From: Tritrichomonas foetus
Taxonomy: Eukaryota; Parabasalia; Tritrichomonadida; Tritrichomonadidae
DNA: 63,297 nucleotides
Assembly: GCA_001839685.1 (NCBI GenBank)
Contig: MLAK01001071.1
Span: 1-63,297 of the forward strand
Direction of reading: 5' to 3'
The notes under the pieces were generated by a model. It searched no databases. It worked only from the letters and a program-made list of their open reading frames with translations, and was not told the origin of the DNA. The stretch's first letter is position 1; each line of letters begins with the position of its first letter. The translations under genes and the position numbers were made by a program. Below are positions 39,931-50,537 of the stretch, in pieces.

Positions 39931-42900
39931 ATGGCCTCGGTAAATATATCGAAGGGCCAAAAACATGTTGCAGGAAGTATTGGTAATTCCATACTCAGAG
40001 AAATTGAAAAAATTGATTTTTTAAATAAATCAAATATTAAAATCACTTTTTTCACCGATGCTTCTGAAGAAAGTGCCAAATTTTTGGCAAAAACAGAACA
40101 CATTAATTTGATATGTGTGAAAGTGTTTGAAAGTGAATATCTTTATGCCAATTTTTTTGATGGCTCAAATTTGAGGATTTTTAAATTTTCAACTTATGAA
40201 CAATTCACCATTTTTAAGTCATACATTTTTCTGAATCAAAATCAATCAAACTCCTATTTTATATTTAGTGACAACGATGACAAAAAATATTTTGATGGGT
40301 TTAATTTCAATTGTATTGATCACATTTATAATGAAAAAATTCTAAAATATTCTCAAATAATAACAACTCATATTAATGACACAAAAGTTATACCATTTAT
40401 TTGGCCAGCGATTGCTTTTTTTATCAGTTTTTCATTTTTGCAGGATTCTTTATTTCAAAATTGCACTTTTTTAAATAAAAATGAATTTTTAGCAAATGAC
40501 TCATTTGAAAATTCTTCAATTGATGACTTTTGGTTCTTAGATAATCTTCATGATTGTTTAATCGATGAAAATAGCGAAAAAGAGTCCAAATTGTATTTTT
40601 ATTCAAAAAACGGACAACTTTTTGAAATAATCACTATCAAAAATCAAAATCTTTTCGAGACAGAAAAAAAGCTTTATCAATTATTGCAAAAAGGACATCA
40701 AAACCAAATGTTAAAGTATTATGGTTCTTTAAATCAAACAAATTCTTTAATTTTCGAGTTTGCAAGCAAAAATTCGTTAAGAAATTTCTTGAATTCAAAT
40801 TTTGATCCTAGCTTCAATAAAAAAGTGTCGCTTTTCTTTGATCTTGCAGCTGGACTTGATTTTCTGCATTCCAATATAATTTTATTCAATAATTTTGATC
40901 TAGACAATTTTTGGATAGATAAAAATGATCATTTACTTTTCAAGCATTTTACGAAATCTTTGAAATTTGAACAGGGAATCGGCTTTACATCATTTTATTC
41001 AAGCATTAAGAAATCCATTCACATTAAAAGCCATTCACAGCTATGGAATACTTTACAAAATGATATTCGAGATTTTGGTGACTTATTTTCTCAAATTTTA
41101 AACCTAAATGAAGAAAATGAAGAAGAAAATTTTGAAAATGAAGAAATTATAAATGAATTGTATAAAAAATGTCATTCCAAAGATATTTCTGATCAGTTAA
41201 CTCCATTTTCTATCATTAAATATTTAAATATAGTTTGTTCCAATGAAAACTACCAAAATTATTCGTTTTGTATACCAAGAAAAGAAGTAGAATTTATTTT
41301 GAATGATAATTTTTGTCAAGACGACAAAGTTTCTCACTTTTTGCGTGGTTATTTTTATAATTATGGTTATGGAGTTGGTATTGATGAAAAAAAAGCTTGC
41401 GAATTTTATCATTTGAGTGCCAAAAAGGGATTCCCTCCTGCCAGATTTTTTTATGCAGGAAAACTCGAAATACAGAACTTTACAAAAAAAGCTTATAAGA
41501 ATTTCTTAAGATCTGCAAATCAAAATTACAAAAAAGCTCAATTCAAAGTTGGTTTCTTCCATCATCATGGAATTTGCGTTGATATGAATCTTAAAGAAGC
41601 CAAAAAATGGTATAAGCTAGCGGCAAATCGCAACTCAAACCCAGCTTCCAAACATCAGAAAAATGAAGCAACCGTCAATGACAAAGTTAATCATTGTTCT
41701 TTAAATAACAATGAAAAATATATGAATGAATGTTTGGATGAAGGTTGTTTTAATTATGAAAATGAACTGATAGAGGACACAAGTGGAAATCCAGAATACA
41801 ATCTAGGATTGATATATTTGGTAGAGTGCCAGAAAATTAAATCATTTCAATGGTTTTGGAAATCTGCTCAAAAGCATCATTCAGATGCACAATATAAAGT
41901 TGGTCACATGCTTGAAAAAGGTGAAGGAATCACCAAAAACCCGAAAGAAGCACAAAAATGGTATGAAAAAGCATCTTCACATCAAAACTCAAAAGCTTTG
42001 TTTGCTTTAGGAATCCATAATTTAAACGGTAATAAACAAAAATCAATTGAAATGTTCAAAAGAGCTTCCTATCTTGGTAATATAAAGGCACAGTTCACTT
42101 TAGGAATGCTTTATTATAATGGTGAACCAGATTGTATTAAACAAGACAAAAAACAAGCTTTTAATCTTTTTCTGAAAGCTGCCAAACAAAATCACCATGA
42201 ATCTCAATATATGATTGGCATAATGCTTTTTGAAGGAGATGGATGTGATAGAAATAAAGATGAATCTTTTAATTGGCTTTTAAAATCATTTAATATGTGT
42301 AATCTGAATGCAACGCAATTCATTTTATCAACAGCTTATAAAGATTTAAATGATGAACAAAAAGGTATAGTTTTAAACATCTTGAAAGAAAAAGCAAACC
42401 AAAACAATCCAGAAATGATATTCTACTTAGCCAAAAAATATTATGATGATAAAGAATTTAGGAATTCATATAAATGGTTTATGAAATCTGTAATTTGTGG
42501 ATCAACAGAAGCAATGATTTATCTCTCAACAATGTTAGAAAATGGGGAAGGTGTATCGAAAGATTTTGAGAAGTCAGTTTTTTGGTTAACTCAAGCATCA
42601 AATTTGTATAATTCTAATGCATTATATAGACTTGGTATTTGCTATTTAAAAGGAAGAAAAAATGTCATTAAAAATCCTCAAAAAGGAATCAGACTTTTAA
42701 CCAAAGCTGCAAATTTAAATCATATCGATGCACAATTTCAATTAGGTTGGTTTTATAATAGTGGAAGATTTGTAAAAGGAAAAGATTTTCAAAAATCAGC
42801 AAAATTTTATAAACTTGCAGCTGAAAATGGAAATATTGAAGCAATGTATAATTTAGCTTACTTATATCATCGGGGAAATCTCAATTCATCAGATTTTGAA

Positions 42901-44493
42901 TTGATAAGTGCACAATCTGTTGAAGAAGAGGAAGAGGAAGAATTTTTCGAAGATGATGAAAATGAAGCTTGTTCTAAATTAACTCAAGACACTAATCAAT
43001 ATAGAAACGAAGCTATTTTTTGGTATAAAAAAGCCGCAGACTCTGGTCATTTAACTGCTCAATTCACTTTAGCGACATTATATGACACTATTGATAAAGA
43101 ACTAGCTTTTAAATATTATAAAATGGCAGCTGATCAAGGTGATATTAATGCATCAGTTTGTGTTGCTTTAAAATATTCCATTGGTGAAGGAGTTGAAGCT
43201 GATAGACAAAATGCTTTTCAATTTTATTTGAAAGCTGCTGATAAGGGTAATCGGACTGCTCAATTCAATGTTGCTATCATGCTTGATCGTGGTCAAGGTG
43301 TTCCCATGAATAAATCACTTGCTTTTGAATACTTCTTAAAAGCTGCCGAACAAGGTCATCAAGCAGCCCAATACTCAATTGGTTGGGCTTTTGATAACGG
43401 CGAAGGTGTGACTGCTGATAAAAAAATAGCTTTTCAATGGTATCAAAGAATTGCAGAGAAGGGTTATCGTGGTGCACAGCATAAGCTTGGTGAGATGTAT
43501 GAAAAAGGACTGGGTGTTAAAATGAATATAAATGAAGCTTTAAATTGGTATTCAAAAGCAGCAGAACAAGGTTACCGAGATTCTCAATTTCGAATTGGGA
43601 AAATTTATGAGATTGGGGAAAAAGGTATTAATAAAGATTTGAAAAAGGCTATATATTGGTATAAACTTGCAGCTAGAAATGGACAACGAGATTCAATGTA
43701 TTCCTTAGGAATGATTTTATTATCCCAAAATCGAAAAGATGCAATAGAATACATACAAAAAGCAGCTGATGAAGGCTTTGGTGAAGCTCAATTACATCTT
43801 GGAATGTTATATTATCATGGTGTATATATAAAACAAGATAAACCTAAAGCTTATAAATGGTTCTTAATCGCTGCTGATCAAAAAAATGGAAAAGCAACTT
43901 ACAATGCAGCTTGTATGGCCTTGAAAGGCGATGGAATTCCTCCAAATAAAGAAAAAGCTCTAATGCTATTTAAAAAAGCTGCCGAAATAGGAGAAAATAA
44001 AGCCAAATATGAACTTGGTTTACTTTATTATAATGGTGAAATCGTTATAAAAGATAAAATTAAAGCTTTTTCTTATTTTAAAGATTCCGATGAACTTCTA
44101 TCGTCATTATACAATGAAGCTGTGATGATTGAAAATGGAGAAGGAACTGAAAAAAATGTTAAATTAGCAAAATCTTTATATAAAATTGCTGCAACTAAGC
44201 ATTTAAGAGATGCACAATTTAACCTAGGTTTACTTTACATGAAAGGTGAAGGAATCAAGCATAATCATGAAAAAGCATTTCATTATTTTTATCAAGCAGC
44301 TATTCAAGGTCTTGTAAATGCACAATATAATGTTGGATTGATGTATTTGAAGGGCGATGGAGTTCAAATGAACAGGAAAAATGCAGTTGAATGGTTCAAG
44401 AAAGCTTCTCTCAAAGGACATCAAGCTTCAAAGAAGAATCTGACTTTCTTATTGGAAAATACCGAAAAAACAGAGATTTTGGAAGAAGATTAA
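39931..44493 (+). CDS. Pseudokinase with long Sel1-like repeat array
   Basis: The 1520-residue protein has an N-terminal region (about 200-430) with the outline of a protein kinase: FEIITIKNQNLFETEKKL, then YYGSLNQTNSLIFEFASKNSL and a catalytic-loop position. At the HRD position it reads LFNNFDLDNFWI (about residues 317-328) and at DFG KHF. Catalytic Asp residues are missing, so it is a pseudokinase. From about residue 460 to the end are more than twenty Sel1-like repeats (tetratricopeptide-like, G.GV..d..kA..wy.kAA..G), interrupted by an acidic insert near 993-1000. Kinase-Sel1 proteins are a recognised trichomonad expansion. The repeats form a protein-binding solenoid, suggesting a scaffold. 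Codons are uniformly AT-rich. Confidence 0.88.
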   Translation: MASVNISKGQKHVAGSIGNSILREIEKIDFLNKSNIKITFFTDASEESAKFLAKTEHINLICVKVFESEYLYANFFDGSNLRIFKFSTYEQFTIFKSYIFLNQNQSNSYFIFSDNDDKKYFDGFNFNCIDHIYNEKILKYSQIITTHINDTKVIPFIWPAIAFFISFSFLQDSLFQNCTFLNKNEFLANDSFENSSIDDFWFLDNLHDCLIDENSEKESKLYFYSKNGQLFEIITIKNQNLFETEKKLYQLLQKGHQNQMLKYYGSLNQTNSLIFEFASKNSLRNFLNSNFDPSFNKKVSLFFDLAAGLDFLHSNIILFNNFDLDNFWIDKNDHLLFKHFTKSLKFEQGIGFTSFYSSIKKSIHIKSHSQLWNTLQNDIRDFGDLFSQILNLNEENEEENFENEEIINELYKKCHSKDISDQLTPFSIIKYLNIVCSNENYQNYSFCIPRKEVEFILNDNFCQDDKVSHFLRGYFYNYGYGVGIDEKKACEFYHLSAKKGFPPARFFYAGKLEIQNFTKKAYKNFLRSANQNYKKAQFKVGFFHHHGICVDMNLKEAKKWYKLAANRNSNPASKHQKNEATVNDKVNHCSLNNNEKYMNECLDEGCFNYENELIEDTSGNPEYNLGLIYLVECQKIKSFQWFWKSAQKHHSDAQYKVGHMLEKGEGITKNPKEAQKWYEKASSHQNSKALFALGIHNLNGNKQKSIEMFKRASYLGNIKAQFTLGMLYYNGEPDCIKQDKKQAFNLFLKAAKQNHHESQYMIGIMLFEGDGCDRNKDESFNWLLKSFNMCNLNATQFILSTAYKDLNDEQKGIVLNILKEKANQNNPEMIFYLAKKYYDDKEFRNSYKWFMKSVICGSTEAMIYLSTMLENGEGVSKDFEKSVFWLTQASNLYNSNALYRLGICYLKGRKNVIKNPQKGIRLLTKAANLNHIDAQFQLGWFYNSGRFVKGKDFQKSAKFYKLAAENGNIEAMYNLAYLYHRGNLNSSDFELISAQSVEEEEEEEFFEDDENEACSKLTQDTNQYRNEAIFWYKKAADSGHLTAQFTLATLYDTIDKELAFKYYKMAADQGDINASVCVALKYSIGEGVEADRQNAFQFYLKAADKGNRTAQFNVAIMLDRGQGVPMNKSLAFEYFLKAAEQGHQAAQYSIGWAFDNGEGVTADKKIAFQWYQRIAEKGYRGAQHKLGEMYEKGLGVKMNINEALNWYSKAAEQGYRDSQFRIGKIYEIGEKGINKDLKKAIYWYKLAARNGQRDSMYSLGMILLSQNRKDAIEYIQKAADEGFGEAQLHLGMLYYHGVYIKQDKPKAYKWFLIAADQKNGKATYNAACMALKGDGIPPNKEKALMLFKKAAEIGENKAKYELGLLYYNGEIVIKDKIKAFSYFKDSDELLSSLYNEAVMIENGEGTEKNVKLAKSLYKIAATKHLRDAQFNLGLLYMKGEGIKHNHEKAFHYFYQAAIQGLVNAQYNVGLMYLKGDGVQMNRKNAVEWFKKASLKGHQASKKNLTFLLENTEKTEILEED

Positions 44494-45449
44494 ATGTTTT
44501 GTATGTATAATAAATTTATCTATATCTATCATTAAAAGCAATTTCAAGAATAGAGTAATTTAACCAAATTAATCCAATCATGATGTTAAATATTTCGAGA
44601 ATGTAAATACTTCATTTATAAGCAATGCCTGTAATAACTTGCAGATTGGGTCTGTATAATCAGCTAATATTTAACTTTTCGTTAGACTCATCAAAAAATG
44701 GAAACATATAATATATAAGATATGGGAAATTACTAACAATTGTAGATTTTATATTGAATTCAAGTTGAATAATATTCTAACAATAGAATTCAAATTGAAA
44801 TACTTTTAGAAATTTCATTACATTTTTGTCGGATAAACGAAGATTATCAAAAAATTTGCATTACTCATATTCATTTTTTAAATACCTATTTGGTCTCCCT
44901 CATTATATTCTCATTTTTAAATTTATTAGAAGCATAAAAGGCTCTAAAACACTAAAACATAATGTTGACTAGATTTACAAATAAAATTTATAATATAACT
45001 ATTTTATTTCGTTTGATAATCGATTCGAACTTTCCCAAAAAAAGAGCAATCACATAATTTTAGTTTTCTCTATTTACAAGATGTAATTTATGAGCAATAT
45101 TTACCATTAATTTGGTTCGTAACATGGATATTTGGAAATATTTTAGATATCTAACATAACTTTTTCAGAGTCATAGATATTAAGTTTTTGAAAAACATTC
45201 ATATTTTTTTTTTTTGTAAATTTCTGTTACCATATAGATTTTTTTGTGAATTAAATTTTATTAATTGAAATATACACAAAAAGTTTCATGGTAAAAAATG
45301 AGAAGATTATTTTTATATATTTGACGAATTTGAAATAAAAAATTTAATCATATTTCATTAAAAAAGTTCTTTGTTCTATATGCAATCATTCAAATTCCTG
45401 GAAATTGTGATCTTAAATAAATCTAACAAAAAGTTAAATATTTCTTCAA
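44494..45449. other. Intergenic spacer
   Basis: About 950 bases of extremely AT-rich DNA between two plus-strand genes. A GTATGTATAATAAA word follows the Sel1 stop codon and may include 3'-processing sequence. No gene or RNA recognised. Confidence 0.55.
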
Positions 45450-46847
45450 ATGAACGATTCTTCAATTCCGTCGAATCTTCTTCCTCTTTTGAATCCTCAA
45501 CCGCGCCAAAATCATGGGTCCTTGATGGGCGCCAGAAAAAAAAGCTATGGCCCAATTCCAGCGCAGAGTTCGTTGAACAAATGCCAATTTTCGAAAATGA
45601 TATCGCGCACGCCATCCCAGAAGCTTCCAACGATCAAAAAAAGCGTTATGGCATCACTTTCTGAACGAAACATTCGCCGTTCTCTCGAATTGAAGGAGGA
45701 GCCCATCGTGACGAATTATATCGGCGAAAAATCAGGCCTCGACATTTCAGGCTTGATTGAAAACGCAACAGATCCCAAACAAGTTGTTCAAATCAAAATA
45801 TTCTCAAATTGGGGCCATCCTGATACAATCAATTTGTCATCAATCAATATCATGAGAGAGACATTCAAAGTGCCAGTGATGACCGCTGGAACAATTCCTG
45901 TGATGAATGATCCATCTACATTAAGTAATTTGTTTAACAACTCAATGATCAAATCTGAAAATGAAGAAGTGTGGAAACATTCATGGCCAATCGACGAAGA
46001 CAGAAATAGTTATCTATCAATAATACTTATCGTTCCTTATGGTGAAAAAATTACACTCATTCGTGTTTGGAATCCTGATCACGATAAAACAGCAAATACT
46101 AAAGATATAGAAATATTCATTGGCGATTTAATTGTTTACAAAGGTGTCATTCCTCAGAGATTTGGAATCGATTGTGCCATACCGAAAGACTTTTATCACA
46201 ATAATATAAGCGAAGTAGCTTTAAAATCTGCCAAAGAAGCAATGAATTCTGTATGTGAAATCAATCCTCCTGCTGACAGTTTTGGTTTCTTTCATATGCC
46301 AAAAGTTTTTTCAATTACTTTTGAAATAACAGAAACTTATTCATTTGATAGCTTTTTTGGAATAAATGGTATAGATATTTTTGATCATGATCTTAATTTG
46401 ATCACTAACGATGATATAAGAAAACTCAATGTTTCTGGTTGTGATGTCTTGAATGATAAAAGAACACTCTTCCGACCAAATAAGATCACAAATACTCAGG
46501 ATTTTATGTTTATTGGAGAAAGACATGAAAAAGAGACTCCAAAAATCGAAGTTACATTGAAAAATTTATCTACAGTTGCTTTAATAATTGTCTGGAATTA
46601 TAATTACAACCATAATACAGATTTCTATCGTGGGATAAAACATATCAAAATTCTATTGGGACCAAAAAGAGTGGTGAGGGCATTAGTAAAGAAGGCAAAT
46701 GGCGAAATTTATCAGTGCATTGATAACGCAACATACATTTGGCTCACAGACTACCCACAAACTCATTCTTTATTTAACCAATTAAATCTGAAGAGGCGGC
46801 AAATTGAATTTGAAGAAGACATGAATCAATTACATGATTCAAGGTAG
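45450..46847 (+). CDS. KATNIP (katanin-interacting protein/KIAA0556)-domain protein
   Basis: The 465-residue protein shows the KATNIP pattern: QIKIFSNWGHPDTINLSSINIM (about residues 110-135), LIRVWNPDHDKTANTKDIEIFIGD, and near the end ALIIVWNYNYNHNTDFYRGIKHIKI with RVVRALVKKANGEI. In animals KATNIP binds microtubules and katanin and is needed for cilia and flagella. This copy is far shorter than the roughly 1,600-residue human protein and has about two of the repeated beta domains, with a basic N-terminal tail (about 1-75). That fits the flagellated cell type. The 5' end is GC-richer than the rest. Confidence 0.82.
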   Translation: MNDSSIPSNLLPLLNPQPRQNHGSLMGARKKSYGPIPAQSSLNKCQFSKMISRTPSQKLPTIKKSVMASLSERNIRRSLELKEEPIVTNYIGEKSGLDISGLIENATDPKQVVQIKIFSNWGHPDTINLSSINIMRETFKVPVMTAGTIPVMNDPSTLSNLFNNSMIKSENEEVWKHSWPIDEDRNSYLSIILIVPYGEKITLIRVWNPDHDKTANTKDIEIFIGDLIVYKGVIPQRFGIDCAIPKDFYHNNISEVALKSAKEAMNSVCEINPPADSFGFFHMPKVFSITFEITETYSFDSFFGINGIDIFDHDLNLITNDDIRKLNVSGCDVLNDKRTLFRPNKITNTQDFMFIGERHEKETPKIEVTLKNLSTVALIIVWNYNYNHNTDFYRGIKHIKILLGPKRVVRALVKKANGEIYQCIDNATYIWLTDYPQTHSLFNQLNLKRRQIEFEEDMNQLHDSR

Positions 46848-47510
46848 TTTTTTCTCCTTTTTTTGTGTAAAACTATTTGTTATTTGGATTAATTTTAACA
46901 CAATGTAATTTTTCGTCTTTTTTTACAAATATTTCTTATTTGGATTAATTTCGAATCAATTAATTCTAATTTGAAATTTGTTATTATGTTGCTTTGTATT
47001 TGTGATATTCTATATTCTATATCGGAATTTAGAATCATTGATTCGGAGAATTGCTATCAAATTATGATATCTGATATAATTTATATGATATTTCATAGTT
47101 AAGATTAAAGCCAGAATTTAAATGCTTTAACACCTCATTGTTAGTTAATTTCTTTCACGAAACGCTCAAAGTTAGAGTTTTCCGTATGATGGATAAATTG
47201 ATTTTCTTTGAAAATATAAATTTTTCTTATGAAATGTTTCTATTTCGGTGAACTTTTTCTAACGTATTTTCAAAGATGTCTCAATTTATTCGTCACTGTT
47301 TAAGAAAATCTGCTAAAAAAGGATTCATACAATAAAAATATTTCATTTCAATGATTATTTGGTCATTTTTACATAAAAAATATCATTTCAATGATTCTTT
47401 GGTCATATGGCATTCAATGTGAATGAAGTAAAGTATTCATTAATTCAAAGGAAAAGATTTTGATCATAGAAATTTTGAAAAAGTTGGGAACATATCATAA
47501 AAATAGAAAA
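46848..47510. other. Intergenic spacer with imperfect direct duplications
   Basis: About 660 bases of AT-rich DNA. Around 47335-47410 an imperfect duplication shares ATTTCAATGATT and TTTGGTCAT blocks. An earlier pair at about 46870-46950 shares TTATTTGGATTAATTT. The Initiator-like TCATA at 47495-47499 belongs to the next gene. Confidence 0.6.
47495..47499 (+). promoter_or_regulatory. Initiator-like element TCATA
   Basis: TCATA lies 11 bases before the ATG at 47511 and agrees with the trichomonad Initiator core. Confidence 0.45.
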
Positions 47511-49859
47511 ATGGGTGGAAATCAAGCTCTCCCGATTTTACCAAAAGAACAACTTTACTACGTTCTCGTCGGCCAAAATGTAGAATTTATTCCATACACA
47601 GTTCCTCCAGGTCATCCCGTCCTCTCCCTCAATCTTCAAAAAAATTTAATCAAAACCCTTCCGCCGCATTTAAAGGAGCTCAAAAGTCTCATACTTAGTG
47701 AAAACTCACTCGCTGAAATAAACGAAGATATTAAAACAGCCTTACTGTCTTACACATCCCTAAAAACTCTCGATCTTGCGAGAAATCAACTTTTTGAATA
47801 CACAATTGAAATCCCATCACTTGAAAATTTAAATTTAATTCAAAATCGATTAACTGTAATGCCAAATTTGACAAACCAATTAAATACAATTTCTCTTGAT
47901 TTTAACGTAATTAAAACCATAGATAAGTCATCAACATCATTGAAGCAGCTCACTATGTCACTGAATTATATAGATAGTATTTTAGATACAATTGAATTAC
48001 CAAACTTGGAAATTTTAGATTTTTCAATGAATAGGATCTCTCAAATACCAAATTTCTCTAAGAATTTCCCTATTGTTAAAGTAGTGAACCTTTCATATAA
48101 TCGTTTAACTGAAGTGCCCCCATCTCTCTCACAAAGTTTAACTGAATTGGATTTATCTGGAAATGCAATTGAAATCATTCCTGAAGAAATTGAAAAGTTT
48201 GAATTGATAGAATCAATTGATATCTCGTTTAATAAAATCAAGGAAATTCCAAAATTGCCCAAATCATTAAAGAAAATAACTGCTAATGACAATGTTATTC
48301 AGAAAGTAGCAGATTCAGAATTACCTCATTTAATTTCCGCTATTTTTGATAATAATGCAATTGAAGTGTTACCTCGACTTACAAATCATGTTTCACCAAC
48401 TTTATTCTTCTCACACAATAAAATCAGCATTGTAACATTAGATATGATGATCCGACCAGTCGAGCAATTGAATTTATCTGATAATTCAATTGAAATCATT
48501 CCACCAGAAATTTTTTCATTGCCAAGATTAAGAATTTTGAATTTAGATTCGAATAAAATTGAATCTATTCCAGATGAAATCACAAACAGTCATATTTCAT
48601 CTTTATTGATTTCACAAAATCCAATTAAATGTTTGCCTATTCTTCCAAAATCATTAGATTCACTTTATGCTGCCTATTGTTCAATTTCTGATGTTGGAAA
48701 TGCATTTTCTGAAAACACAATTCTTTCCAAGCTGTGCCTAAGTGGGAACAACATAAAAGATTTACCAAATATTCCTAGCTTACAAACATTAGCTTTATCA
48801 AATTGTAAACTTGAAACCTTCCCACAAGTTTCGAGTAAAATTTTATCACTCGATTTATCACTGAATAATATAAAAGAATTTCCTGCGAATTTTTCTGCAC
48901 CTTATTTAACTAATTTGGATGTTTCACATAATCAAATCTCTAAATTACCAGATATATCGAAATATTCGAGATTAGTTGTCCTTAAAGTATCTGCTAATCC
49001 AATTGAAGGTGATCTTAATTTGCTTAAGAATCAATGTCTTGATACGCTTGATATTTATTCCACTAATATCAAACAATGTCAAATTCTGCCCAAAATGAGA
49101 GAAGTTTTAACACGCTCAACTAATCTACAACCACCTTTTCGACAAATTGTGTGTAGAAAATCTGATTATGCTTCAACAATTGGTATTAGAAAAGATAATG
49201 AGGATTCTCTATGTGTTCGTGATGATTTGAATTTTTACTTAATTTGTGATGGCCATAATGGTTCAGTAACTTCTACAAAAGTTGCAAATTCACTCCCGCT
49301 TCTTTATCAACAACCGCATGCATTTGAAGGAGATTTTGCACGCTCTGCTTTAATTGCAATAGATGAAACTCTTAGGGAAATGAAAGTTCGTGATGGTTCA
49401 ACAGTTGTTTGTGCAGAAATTCGTCATCCTGAAATTATTACTGCACATTTAGGAGATGCTCGTGGAATTATTGTAACTGATGAAGGCACTGTAAAAACAC
49501 TAACAACAGATCATCGACCAACTGTTCGAAGAGAATTTGAAAGAATAATGCATGCTGGTGGAAGAGTTGCTCAAAAGAAAACAAATGGAATTTTAACAAT
49601 TTCACGTGCACTTGGTGACTATGATGTTGTTGGATTAAGCAGTGAACCTGAAATCACGCATAAGTTCATTGATGATAATGATAAATACTTAGTTATTGCA
49701 TGTGATGGACTCTTTGATACATTAACTAATGAAGAAACAGCAAAAATTGCATCTCAATGTGACTCTGCAACAGAAGCTGCGTATAAACTTCGAAATATTG
49801 CGTTTGCTCGTGGATCCAAAGATAATATATCTGTAATTGTTGTTCCTTTGAAACAATAA
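47511..49859 (+). CDS. N-myristoylatable leucine-rich-repeat PP2C phosphatase
   Basis: Two parts make up this 782-residue protein. Residues about 30-540 hold leucine-rich repeats of roughly 21-24 residues with LxxLxLxxN/CxL patterns. Residues about 550-782 are a PP2C domain with KDNEDSL (Asp 562), ICDGHNG (Asp 580), VVCAEIRHPEIITAHLGDARG, TDHRP, SRALGD and CDGLFD (Asp 732), so metal ligands are present and activity is likely. The start MGGNQALP has Gly at position 2 in an N-myristoylation context, suggesting membrane attachment. LRR-PP2C architecture is shared with PHLPP-like phosphatases and fungal adenylyl cyclases, and with trichomonad families. The reading frame extends upstream to a TTG at 47460, but the ATG at 47511 follows an Initiator-like element. 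Confidence 0.92.
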   Translation: MGGNQALPILPKEQLYYVLVGQNVEFIPYTVPPGHPVLSLNLQKNLIKTLPPHLKELKSLILSENSLAEINEDIKTALLSYTSLKTLDLARNQLFEYTIEIPSLENLNLIQNRLTVMPNLTNQLNTISLDFNVIKTIDKSSTSLKQLTMSLNYIDSILDTIELPNLEILDFSMNRISQIPNFSKNFPIVKVVNLSYNRLTEVPPSLSQSLTELDLSGNAIEIIPEEIEKFELIESIDISFNKIKEIPKLPKSLKKITANDNVIQKVADSELPHLISAIFDNNAIEVLPRLTNHVSPTLFFSHNKISIVTLDMMIRPVEQLNLSDNSIEIIPPEIFSLPRLRILNLDSNKIESIPDEITNSHISSLLISQNPIKCLPILPKSLDSLYAAYCSISDVGNAFSENTILSKLCLSGNNIKDLPNIPSLQTLALSNCKLETFPQVSSKILSLDLSLNNIKEFPANFSAPYLTNLDVSHNQISKLPDISKYSRLVVLKVSANPIEGDLNLLKNQCLDTLDIYSTNIKQCQILPKMREVLTRSTNLQPPFRQIVCRKSDYASTIGIRKDNEDSLCVRDDLNFYLICDGHNGSVTSTKVANSLPLLYQQPHAFEGDFARSALIAIDETLREMKVRDGSTVVCAEIRHPEIITAHLGDARGIIVTDEGTVKTLTTDHRPTVRREFERIMHAGGRVAQKKTNGILTISRALGDYDVVGLSSEPEITHKFIDDNDKYLVIACDGLFDTLTNEETAKIASQCDSATEAAYKLRNIAFARGSKDNISVIVVPLKQ

Positions 49860-50392
49860 CAACTCGTAATATGATTGTTATTTTGAACTAAGTTAATATA
49901 TTCAGATTCATTTATGATTTTGAGAACCTGAGTGGAAACATGTGTATATATTTCTATTAAAAAATATTTTGATTTTACAGCCATAACTTACCGTAATGTC
50001 TGCAAATTACTACCATAAGGAAAAGTTCATAAATTTTGGGGGGCGGAGCCCCCCAAACCCCCCGTACATATATTTGTAGTATAACTTTCACATTAAGAAA
50101 TGAATTAACATTCGGTTGTGATGAAACATTCTGTCGTTTATTAGAAAAACTGTATGCTTGTACCTTACTAAGATAAAATAAAAAGAAACATAAACAAAAA
50201 CATATGATAAGATATTTCAAAATAAGTAATTTTATTTGATTTTCGATGAAATCATGGTTAATTCCTTAATTATCAACATTAATGAACGGAGGTAACATAT
50301 ATTTTTCAAATGAATTAAGACTGTTGGGACTTTCATAATCGAATAATCATCGACTTTAATTATGATATAGTACAAACATAATGTTCATTTCC
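49860..50392. other. Gene-free region with GC-rich palindrome
   Basis: AT-rich, except for the GC-rich hairpin element at 50036-50065. A minus-strand frame (49975-50220) passes through that element and is not a gene. Confidence 0.6.
50036..50056. repeat. GC-rich perfect palindrome (hairpin element)
   Basis: TTGGGGGGC and GCCCCCCAA are perfect inverted arms of 9 bases around the loop GGA, followed by AAACCCCCCGTACA. In a genome at about 25% GC in spacers this is extreme. Similar C6-loop-G6 palindromes are known as mobile-like hairpin elements in some organellar and protist genomes; the link here is inferred. Confidence 0.8.
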
Positions 50393-50537
50393 AATGTTGA
50401 GTCACGACTGAATGTTGAGTCACGACTGAATGTTGAGTCACGACTGAATGTTGAGTCACGACTGAATGTTGAGTCACGACTGAATGTTGAGTCACGACTG
50501 AATGTTGAGTCACGACTGAATGTTGAGTCGCGACTGA
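50393..50537. repeat. 18-bp tandem repeat array
   Basis: Eight consecutive copies of AATGTTGAGTCACGACTG start at 50393 and then every 18 bases to 50519. Seven are identical; the last has TCG for TCA. It contains the short palindrome AGTC-AC-GACT. The array runs directly into the assembly gap, so its full length is unknown. Confidence 0.95.

Noticed and set aside
49975..50220. An 81-residue minus-strand frame
   Set aside because: It reads through the GC-rich palindrome (giving GVWGAPPP) and is otherwise low-complexity; not a gene.
50411..50430. TGAGTCA in the 18-bp repeat as an AP-1 binding site
   Set aside because: It matches the animal AP-1 consensus, but trichomonads are not known to have Jun/Fos-type factors, and the word recurs only because the unit repeats.
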